DNA of 41,111 nucleotides from Candidatus Methanophagaceae archaeon GoMg1. Lineage in GTDB: Archaea > Halobacteriota > Syntropharchaeia > Alkanophagales > Methanospirareceae. Position numbers and translations under genes: made by a program. The notes beneath the pieces are model-generated. The model did not search any database. It saw nothing but the letters and a program-made list of their open reading frames with translations, and was not told the DNA's origin. Shown piece by piece: positions 19,056 through 26,802 of this stretch. Each line of letters begins with the position of its first letter. The stretch's first letter is position 1. The DNA lies in assembly GCA_013180605.1 (NCBI GenBank), contig QBUL01000182.1:1-41111 (forward strand). Reading direction: 5' to 3'.

Positions 19056-20225
19056 ATGGACAAAAATTTTCGCGCGATGGTTGTAAAAGTCGCCCTTCTG
19101 GTTGGCGTGCTGGCGGCTGTCTCCTTATGTATTTGGTATTACAGTATTCCAACCGAGAGCGACATCCTAGTTCTGGATAAAAGTGTCTTGACCGTGATTT
19201 TAGATGACATCCCAGCTATCAAGAAAGAGGCTATATCTGTGGCACAGGAACGGATTGTTAATGAGACTGGCGTTCCGAAACGAAACTTTGACCGATATTT
19301 CACATTGATGGACAGCTCTCTCACACAATTCCAATGGCATCTCGTGTACAACGTGACGGGTAATCAGGACCTCACGGTTTTTTTAGTGAAACAGATGCTT
19401 CCGGAAGAGGGGTTCCGCATCGCGGACGAATATATCATGGGCATGGTGGGCAAGGATTATTTCGATGCACATGTTAAAAGGAAAGCATTTCAGGCGAACA
19501 CCGCCCATTACTCTTACACCTACGTCTACGAGGGCTCACACAACCCGGGCACATGTAATATTGGGCTGTCTATGTGGGTCAGACTTGGAAACGACAGAAA
19601 CGTGATCGGGCAGCACGTTGTCACCACGCCGCAGGAGGTTACCGTGAGCGAGGAGCAGGCGATAGATATTGGGAGGGTGAATGGGCTGAAAGACCCTCTG
19701 TCCGCTGCTCCCGTTCTGGTCGGCGGAAAAATCTGCTGGAGAGTCGTAGGGCAGCATACTCCAACCGAGCAGGATTACGATAATCAAACGGTTTACGGGT
19801 TTGACGTCCACTGCACTGCTGGAGAAGTGATAGGCGAGCACAGATATATTCAATCAACTCCCGCATCGCCTCCGCCCATACGGACCGGTCAGATTACGTC
19901 CCTCATTGAAAAACTGGGATTTGAAGACGTAGAAAATGGCGCTATGATACAGGTGAACGTCATGAACCGCGCGGATGAGACGTTTTCCGTTGTTAAAACA
20001 TTCGGAAGAACGGTTGTGAAAGAGGGAACAATCGAGAATGCTGACATTACTCTATGGATAGACCGCGACATCATCCTGAACGCACTCGAAAGCGAGGACG
20101 TAGTGAGCTATTTACAGAACAACGCAACCAGCAGAAACGTTATCGTAGAGCTTCATAAGAGCATGGTTCTACTACAGAAAAAAGGATACATGAGCCTGTA
20201 CGAAAGAGTGAAAAAGGGTGCGTGA
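19056..20225 (+). CDS. Membrane-anchored extracytoplasmic protein of unknown function
   Basis: 389 aa intact ORF; N-terminal TM VVKVALLVGVLAAVSLCIWYY; no family recognised. Confidence 0.7.
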   Translation: MDKNFRAMVVKVALLVGVLAAVSLCIWYYSIPTESDILVLDKSVLTVILDDIPAIKKEAISVAQERIVNETGVPKRNFDRYFTLMDSSLTQFQWHLVYNVTGNQDLTVFLVKQMLPEEGFRIADEYIMGMVGKDYFDAHVKRKAFQANTAHYSYTYVYEGSHNPGTCNIGLSMWVRLGNDRNVIGQHVVTTPQEVTVSEEQAIDIGRVNGLKDPLSAAPVLVGGKICWRVVGQHTPTEQDYDNQTVYGFDVHCTAGEVIGEHRYIQSTPASPPPIRTGQITSLIEKLGFEDVENGAMIQVNVMNRADETFSVVKTFGRTVVKEGTIENADITLWIDRDIILNALESEDVVSYLQNNATSRNVIVELHKSMVLLQKKGYMSLYERVKKGA

Positions 20226-20239
20226 CAGCAGCACCTTAA

Positions 20240-20458
20240 TTGCTCAACATCTTGTGGTATAAATACGAAACACTAAACTCTAAATAAGCCCCTACTGGGC
20301 TTGCGGGGTTACCGGGGCAGAGCCCAGGTCTAAACAAACTCCAATATCAAAATTCAAAACAGACCTTCTTTTTGGGATTTTGATATTGTTTAGGATTAAA
20401 CCCTTTCAGTTTTTTCGGGGAGTGTGGGCAAAGCCCACGATGCTTAGAATTTATCCAA
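20240..20458. repeat. Dispersed repeat block (families D and E)
   Basis: ATAAATACGAAACACTAAACTCTAAATAAGCCCCTACTGGGCTTGCGGGG ... TGCTTAGAATTTAT. Confidence 0.6.
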
Positions 20459-21571
20459 CTATTTGTGTCCTTGACTATACTTCACAACCTCCCCTCCATA
20501 TATCACCGCTGCAATGTCATTTCGTGTCGCTCTTCTCGCCACGCCTCTTATTGAGTTCTTCACACCCCTCATATTCGGTGTGTCGTTTCTAATCACCAGC
20601 AAATTCGCCGTTTTTCCTTCCTCTATCGAACCCACGAATTTGTCTTCTTTCAGCACCTTTGCGGAATCAAGCGTGCACATCTTCAGCACTTTCCGTTCAT
20701 CAAGCCGAAAAAGCTTAGAAATGAATTCCATTTCTGAGAACATGTCAGGTGAGTTGAGCATTACGTTATCCGTGCCCACACCCACCGTTAATCCCGCCTC
20801 GAGCATCTGTCGTAAAGGCGGCAGCCCCATCCCGGTCACCAGGTTAGAGCGAATGCAAACGACAGCCGCTATGTTCTTATCTTGCATCTTCTCGAAATCT
20901 TGCTGCGATGCTTTTGTAAGGTGTACGATGAAATCAGGTTCAAGCTCTATCGCACCCTCTACATCTTCAGCATTTCGTTCACCCGCGTGAAGTGCGAACA
21001 TTTTCCCATCTCGTTTTGCCGTCTCCGCCGCTAAACGTTTCACGTATTCCCACGGGTAGTCCGCTACACTACTTATACCTATCCCGTCCGCCAATTCAAA
21101 AATTCGTAATTCGTCCGCTTCCGGTCTGCCAAATATTTTCATATCCAATTTTTCTCGTCCTTGTGCCGAATCGAAAGCTTCTTTTAGTGCTTTAATACCC
21201 AAAACACCGCCTTCTCGGAAATCTGCAAACAGTCCGGTTCCCGTAGCAAAAATGTCCTCAATGCTGTCCTTCATCGCAGAAACAAGCTCGTTATGTGCTG
21301 TTTCAGCTAATATTTTGTGTTTATAGCCACCAGGACCCACTAACAGGTCCAGCGGCATAAAATCGGGCTCTTTTGCTGCGGAATCGCCGATGTGCGTATG
21401 TGCATTGACGAAAGAGGGGATTACAATACCCGTCACATCCGCTTCTATCTTGCCTTCTCCAATTTCTTTTATTTTCCCACTTTCGATTACTGCATACCCT
21501 GCCCTATCCTCAAAGTCATCGCCATATACAATTGTTCCTGAAACTATTAGCTGGCTCTTATGTTTCGGCAT
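20459..21571 (-). CDS. Amidohydrolase family protein
   Basis: 370 aa; GIVIPSFVNAHTHIGDSA, FALHAGERN, VGVGTDNVMLNSPDMFSE. Confidence 0.9.
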   Translation of the reverse strand: MPKHKSQLIVSGTIVYGDDFEDRAGYAVIESGKIKEIGEGKIEADVTGIVIPSFVNAHTHIGDSAAKEPDFMPLDLLVGPGGYKHKILAETAHNELVSAMKDSIEDIFATGTGLFADFREGGVLGIKALKEAFDSAQGREKLDMKIFGRPEADELRIFELADGIGISSVADYPWEYVKRLAAETAKRDGKMFALHAGERNAEDVEGAIELEPDFIVHLTKASQQDFEKMQDKNIAAVVCIRSNLVTGMGLPPLRQMLEAGLTVGVGTDNVMLNSPDMFSEMEFISKLFRLDERKVLKMCTLDSAKVLKEDKFVGSIEEGKTANLLVIRNDTPNMRGVKNSIRGVARRATRNDIAAVIYGGEVVKYSQGHK

Positions 21572-21579
21572 TCACTCAT

Positions 21580-22224
21580 TCATCCAATAAGAATAAGCTC
21601 CTTCGCTTTCCCGACGGCATCAACGGCGTCTTTACCATAGGCATCGGCACCGATTTTCTCTGCATAATCTTCGCTGACCGCACCACCACCAACCATTACC
21701 TTTACCTCCAGACCTTCTTCCCTGAAATACTGTATGACCTCTGCCATATACTCACGTGTCGTTGTGAGTAATGCGGACATTGCAACAATGTCGGCTTCCG
21801 TTTCCGCGACCGCTTCTGCATATTTACTCTTTTCAACCTCTGTTCCCAGGTCAATGACCTCAAAACCCTCTGCGGATAGCATTATACTGACTATCTCTTT
21901 GCCTATATCGTGCACATCCCCTTTGACCGTCCCAATAACGATCTTCCCTATCTTGTCCCGCTGCTCTTTTACGTCCTCTTTTAGCTCCTCTTGCAACAGC
22001 GGCTGCTTGAGTAGCTGCAGTAGCTTCTTTGCATTCCAGCCCGAAACCATCAGTTCGGCGTCGAAATATATCTCTTTGTATCCCCGCCCTATTTCCTTCA
22101 GGCCTTCGGTCATTTCTTCTGTGATTTCATACGCCTTCCTTCCTGCGTTCAGCCGCTCCTCACAGAATGCTTCTATTTTCTGCTTCTTTACATCAAGCAA
22201 CGAGTCAAGTATTGAATATTCCAT
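21580..22224 (-). CDS. Corrinoid (B12-binding) protein, methyltransferase-associated (MtaC/MtbC-like)
   Basis: IGTVKGDVHDIGKEIVSIMLSAEGFEVIDLGTEV (DxHxxG); start taken at MEYSILDSLLDVKK. Confidence 0.88.
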   Translation of the reverse strand: MEYSILDSLLDVKKQKIEAFCEERLNAGRKAYEITEEMTEGLKEIGRGYKEIYFDAELMVSGWNAKKLLQLLKQPLLQEELKEDVKEQRDKIGKIVIGTVKGDVHDIGKEIVSIMLSAEGFEVIDLGTEVEKSKYAEAVAETEADIVAMSALLTTTREYMAEVIQYFREEGLEVKVMVGGGAVSEDYAEKIGADAYGKDAVDAVGKAKELILIG

Positions 22225-22292
22225 GGGTAGAATAAAAATCCAAAAACCCAAAAGAAAGGTTTGTTTAGGATTTCAAGTTTAGTGCTTAGTAT

Positions 22293-22556
22293 TTATTCTC
22301 CTGAAGTTGCATATATTTCATAGGGCATTATCTTCTTGTTCGCCTTCTTCTTCCCTCTTAACTTACTCACGAGGTCGGCGGCTTTCTCCTTCTTCTCCCG
22401 TTTCTTCAACCGTTCCATCAGGTTCGTCATCTCTTTCTCCTTTCCCGCACCGCCGTATTCCTTCTGTTCCGCTTTTACATACCCGTCCTCCTCTTCTATT
22501 TCCTCTTCTTCACCTTCCTCTTCCATTCCTTCAAAAACCAATGCGTTTTCGTCCAC
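22293..22556 (-). CDS. Candidate Pup/UBact-like small protein modifier
   Basis: 87 aa, GTG start; acidic N-half, Lys-rich C-half, ends PYEIYATSGE*; immediately downstream of the dop/pafA/ARC-like cluster. Confidence 0.65.
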   Translation of the reverse strand: MDENALVFEGMEEEGEEEEIEEEDGYVKAEQKEYGGAGKEKEMTNLMERLKKREKKEKAADLVSKLRGKKKANKKIMPYEIYATSGE

Positions 22557-22637
22557 CTTAACTCAACCCCCTAACACTTTTTGCTTCGCAAAAACCTTTA
22601 CTAAAATATATTCTCTTTATAATAAAATTTTCCACTA

Positions 22638-24203
22638 CTAAAAGATCACCTTATCAGGATACAACTCCTTTGCGGCTGATAGAACATCCTCTATTTGCTT
22701 TCCCTCCTCCATTTTCGTCCCTATCTCTTCCTTATTCAACATAAACGGCTCATCCAGCATTATTTTCGCCTCATCCAGCACCATCGTTGACCAGCTTACA
22801 CTTCGCACATGCGAGCCATACCTTCTCAGCATTTCAACCTTGAAAAAGTCCCGTGTCTGTTCGGGTGCATTATGCAAAGCGTATTTCACCCTATCCGATA
22901 AAGCCCACCAATCAACTTCAGGCAATGCTCGCTTTGCGAATGCCTGCGACTCCTTCGGATTGTAAAGGCAACTGCCTTTCAGACTGTCTTCACCATCCTG
23001 AATGCCGTACAGCGCACTTTCGTCCACCAGTGCGTATTGGTTACAGACGCTTATTCCTTCAGCGGCGTTTTTTGGCTCATAATTCACAAGCAATGCCAGT
23101 TTCGTCACCCAGTCTATCCCATCCACGTATTTTTCGAGCTGCCGCGTTTCTAAGTCCTCTATCACTCCTTTTAAGCCTTTTCTTCCTATTTCCGTCCATT
23201 TTTGGTCTTCTTTTTCATCTCCCATCTCTTCATACATCGCCTCTATCCGTTCGTGATAAAATCGAAGAATGGAAACGGCATCCGTGGACTCGCCGTTCTT
23301 CAACTTTAGCTTCCACTCGCATTCCTGTGTATCTGCCGATATCTTTTTGAACGTTCTTACAGGATCTTCTATCTCTGGAGCATCGTCCAGAAACCCGGAT
23401 TCAAATGCACTGATTACCATCGCCTGTGCAATGTCACGCAAGAAAATCGCGTATTCAGAACGAAGCGCTTCGTAATGTATGTCGTGCAGTCGCCAGTATT
23501 GACGTGCAGCATGCGGCTGGTCTCGCGTGTTCAGAATACCTCTGCCCACCGTGGTCGAAAGAGAGGATGGATGAACAACAAACATCGCTCTTGGCGAAAT
23601 AACGAACTTCACTCCCTCTTTACCAATAGTGTCTCCCGAAACAACGTCTCCTGACCCGGTGAACAGTATTCTTGTAACCATCCAGGGTATTAGCGCCTTC
23701 TCTACGCGACTCCAATCCCTGCACGCTGCCCTTTTTGTTATTATATTCCCGTGTGTAGCGTAAGTATTGGTCTTTACTCTTTTCGCACCTGCACTGCCCG
23801 CACCCGAGCGACTGAAGAAATTCGCAACGTTATTTTTATGGACAACCACTTTTTTCTTTAACGCCAGACTCGCCTCTTTTGATCCCATAAAAGCATATAT
23901 CTCAGATGCTTTGTCGTATGCCACGGCATCAAACGGGTTGTTGTAAGAAGGCGTTGATATTTCAAGATGCCCCATATCGTTATAAATCCGGCATCCGTTT
24001 TCACCAAACGAAGAAGCTATTTTCGATTCATGCGCCTCTTGCGATACCTCTGTAGCGGTGTCCCAGTTCACATCGCGTGAAAATTTTCTTCGTTTTAATC
24101 CCTGAATCGCAGCGTTAACGAGCAAAGACGGATTTAAACTTACTTTTATACTCAACGGATATTCCTGCTCTATCCCTCTTATCTTATTTTCCGTCCCTGC
24201 CAC
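22638..24203 (-). CDS. dop: Dop-like Pup deamidase/depupylase family protein
   Basis: 521 aa; GIEQEYPL, VNWDTATEVSQEAHESK, ENGCRIYNDMGHLEISTP, KNNV, GILNTRDQPHA, TRDFFKVEMLRRYGSHVRSVSWSTMVLDEA matches the Dop C-terminus TRAYFRGECLRRFG..ASWDSVIFD. Confidence 0.88.
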   Translation of the reverse strand: MAGTENKIRGIEQEYPLSIKVSLNPSLLVNAAIQGLKRRKFSRDVNWDTATEVSQEAHESKIASSFGENGCRIYNDMGHLEISTPSYNNPFDAVAYDKASEIYAFMGSKEASLALKKKVVVHKNNVANFFSRSGAGSAGAKRVKTNTYATHGNIITKRAACRDWSRVEKALIPWMVTRILFTGSGDVVSGDTIGKEGVKFVISPRAMFVVHPSSLSTTVGRGILNTRDQPHAARQYWRLHDIHYEALRSEYAIFLRDIAQAMVISAFESGFLDDAPEIEDPVRTFKKISADTQECEWKLKLKNGESTDAVSILRFYHERIEAMYEEMGDEKEDQKWTEIGRKGLKGVIEDLETRQLEKYVDGIDWVTKLALLVNYEPKNAAEGISVCNQYALVDESALYGIQDGEDSLKGSCLYNPKESQAFAKRALPEVDWWALSDRVKYALHNAPEQTRDFFKVEMLRRYGSHVRSVSWSTMVLDEAKIMLDEPFMLNKEEIGTKMEEGKQIEDVLSAAKELYPDKVIF

Positions 24204-24454
24204 TTCCCTCTCTCCTTTATTATAACTTATAAATAAAGAATTTATTAAAGAAAACGAAAAATTAAATGGGCAATTGGAAATGAAAAGGGAAGATTTTTTT
24301 GACGAATGGAAAGGGGATTGGAAGGGAAGGAAGGAAGAGTTTCATACCAATCAAGCCGAACTGTTCAGGCATGTTAGGGATAGAAAAAATCTGGAAATAA
24401 GAGTAGCCTGCAGCTACAAGAAAAAGACAGGGGAATGTGCTCAATAAAGAGTGG

Positions 24455-24600
24455 AAAATCCTAAATCCTAAGCACCAAATCCTAAACAATACCAAAATCC
24501 CAAATGAATGTTTTGTTTTGAATTTTGAGTTTAGACATTGGAGTTTGTTTAGAATTTAGAGGTTAGTGCTTAGAATTTAACCCACAAAATATTGAGCAAA
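24455..24600. repeat. Family D dispersed repeat
   Basis: AATCCTAAGCACCAAATCCTAAACAATACC ... TTTTGTTTTGAATTTTGAGTTTAG ... GTGCTTAGAATTTAA; related sequence at 10540-10585, 20240-20458 and 22255-22295. Confidence 0.6.
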
Positions 24601-24604
24601 TACA

Positions 24605-24730
24605 CTAAATGCTTCTCAGAATGGAAAAATATTCTTCCCTTGTCATCCCAACTGTTTTCATGTTGCCTCGTATGACCGTTACAGGGATTTCATCATATTT
24701 TGGGATGACTACGGCTCTTTTCGCATTTTC
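24605..24730 (-). pseudogene. HicA-like toxin C-terminal remnant
   Basis: Reads ENAKRAVVIPKYDEIPVTVIRGNMKTVGMTREEYFSILRSI*, HicA/YcfA-type C-terminus; upstream part overlaps hicB in another frame. Confidence 0.6.
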
Positions 24731-24948
24731 AACACCTCATCCTCTACGGCATAACCTGCTTCTGCCAAAAAATCGTTCAACGTCCCAAGCTCGGCTGTTT
24801 CTTCCAGTTGTATCTCTATAACCTCTCTCAAATTCTTCTTTGCTTCTTCAGATGTATGACCACAACTTGCAACGTCCAACTCGGGGCAATATGCCGTGAA
24901 CATCCCTCCTTCCTTCCATATTTCAACAGTAGCGATTATCTTTTTCAT
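24709..24948 (-). CDS. HicB-like protein
   Basis: 79 aa; ATVEIWKEGGMFTAYCPELDVASCGHTSEEAKKNLREVIEIQLE; starts about 6 nt after the pafA-like stop. Confidence 0.85.
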   Translation of the reverse strand: MKKIIATVEIWKEGGMFTAYCPELDVASCGHTSEEAKKNLREVIEIQLEETAELGTLNDFLAEAGYAVEDEVLKMRKEP

Positions 24949-24954
24949 TGCTAG

Positions 24955-26712
24955 CTAAACCTCTTCTTCCTCGCCCCTGCTCTCCTCCTCTGCCCTGTTT
25001 ATCTCTTCTAACCGTTTCTTTATCGTGTCCTCATTCCAGCCATCCAGTTCATCAAATCTATACGTCTTATTATTAGAATACAACAAATAATCTAAATACG
25101 GATTCCTGACTATTCTGTTCCTTATCTCGCGGCTTATCTCCTCCTCCCAGCCTCTTACGTCTTCTTCCTCTGCCAGAAGCCGCACAAGAACCTGCCTCGT
25201 TGCCTCACCTCGCCTCCGTTCACGCAAAAACACCACCACCGCGCTTGGCATCCTCGCAAGTTCCGGATACCGTTCAAACATCCGCGAATACTCTTCTCCC
25301 GTTGGTCTACCCATGTCTATCTTTATCTTTGGCTCCCTGTTTATCGTTATCTTATTCCAGCTCAGTGCGGCATTCCCGAATTCCGATGCAAGTCTTACCC
25401 TCAGCTCCGCCCTTGAATCCTTCGGTGGAAATAACAACGCTTCTCCTATCTCCTCTTCTGTTAATATTCGTTCAACGCCTATTTTATCCGCTATGCGCTC
25501 GTATAGGTCATAATCGCAGAGATTGGTAAAATCAAACGAAGCCGCTATCTCTTTCTCCATCTGCTCATCCATCATGTAGATGCTCCGATAATCGAATTTC
25601 CCTTTTGATGTGTATTTATAATCAAAATCATCTATCTCGTTCTTTATCACCCATAATTTCAGCACCCATTCCAAACGCCGTACCACATAAGGGTCTTCAA
25701 GCAATCCCTGCCTGAACTTATCACAAAGCCTCTTGAACGTATCCAACACGTATTTGTCCCAATAGGACGTCTCTCGTTCTTCAAACAGCTCCTCGATCAC
25801 CGCGAGATAATTCGTCTCTAAGTAATCAATCGCTAGCTCAGTCCTTCCGTTCGTCAGTTTTACCCGCCAATCGCCTTCGGTATTTGCTGAAATGTCTTTA
25901 AATGTTTGAAGTGGATTCCAGATGTCTTCCACATGCGAGAGTTTTCCTGTTTCTATTGCATCCAGAACGTACGATGTGAGCGCATTATTAAGCAGCCGTG
26001 TAACTTCCGAGCGAACACCTTCTCCCGATGTGACATGCACACGGTATTTATCTTTTGTGCCCAACGGCTCATCGCGTGTAGACAATATTGGCCATTGAGA
26101 CGGCGACTCGGTAAGAACCCGCTTTGAAACCATCGCTTTCGGTGAAATCACGTATTTTAACCCCTCTTTCTCCGCTACAAAACCGCCAGCACCAAAAAAT
26201 ATCTTACGAAGTACTAAAAAAGGTATAAACAGATTCTCTTTACCCACAAAGTTCCGCCGCACCACCGCATAGGATTCGTGCGTGCCCCTGCTGTATCTCT
26301 TGTCTATCTCTACGTTTGCTTTCCAGCACTGGATGTATGAAGGGGCATTTGCCCTTTTTATCAATTTCTCCCGGTATTTTTTATTTGCTTGCTCTACACC
26401 TATCTGCATATACAGCTCCGCGGCTTTATCGTATTTCAGCGCCTCGAAGGCATTTCGGCACTCGGGTGTGGCTATCTCCAGGTGACCTCCCGTGCAGATA
26501 TAAATCCGCGAGCCGTTTCTCAAAAACCCGTCGTTTCTCCGCCGCAGCTTCGAGCATATCGCATCCGTTCCGTCAAAAAAGGTATACGTCTCAAGTGCAT
26601 GAATCACTTCGTCAACATGATAAAATCTCGCATACCTGTACAAACCAGGCGATTCTGAACTTATACCCACTCTAAATTCGTGCTCTACCCCTTGCCATTT
26701 GTTCAGATCCAT
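24955..26712 (-). CDS. pafA: PafA-like Pup ligase family protein
   Basis: 585 aa; GVEHEFRVG, RNGSRIYICTGGHLEIATPEC (compare [21 protein letters not shown]), ILSTRDEPLGTKDKYRVHV, NPLQTFKDISANTEGDWRVKLTNGR, EEIGEALLFPPKDSRAELRVRLASEF. Confidence 0.9.
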   Translation of the reverse strand: MDLNKWQGVEHEFRVGISSESPGLYRYARFYHVDEVIHALETYTFFDGTDAICSKLRRRNDGFLRNGSRIYICTGGHLEIATPECRNAFEALKYDKAAELYMQIGVEQANKKYREKLIKRANAPSYIQCWKANVEIDKRYSRGTHESYAVVRRNFVGKENLFIPFLVLRKIFFGAGGFVAEKEGLKYVISPKAMVSKRVLTESPSQWPILSTRDEPLGTKDKYRVHVTSGEGVRSEVTRLLNNALTSYVLDAIETGKLSHVEDIWNPLQTFKDISANTEGDWRVKLTNGRTELAIDYLETNYLAVIEELFEERETSYWDKYVLDTFKRLCDKFRQGLLEDPYVVRRLEWVLKLWVIKNEIDDFDYKYTSKGKFDYRSIYMMDEQMEKEIAASFDFTNLCDYDLYERIADKIGVERILTEEEIGEALLFPPKDSRAELRVRLASEFGNAALSWNKITINREPKIKIDMGRPTGEEYSRMFERYPELARMPSAVVVFLRERRRGEATRQVLVRLLAEEEDVRGWEEEISREIRNRIVRNPYLDYLLYSNNKTYRFDELDGWNEDTIKKRLEEINRAEEESRGEEEEV

Positions 26713-26802
26713 TTTTGTTGCATGTTGTGAGAAGGTATGTGGTGTGAGTTGTCAGGCGTTAGCATCTTTTAAGCCAAACACCTGAAGCCTCAAACCTAAA
26801 AC

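Noticed and set aside
22638-26712. Glutamine synthetase or gamma-glutamylcysteine ligase assignment for the two large paralogues
   Set aside because: The superfamily fold is shared, but the motif order and C-terminal blocks match PafA/Dop specifically, and the neighbours are ARC-like and Pup-like.
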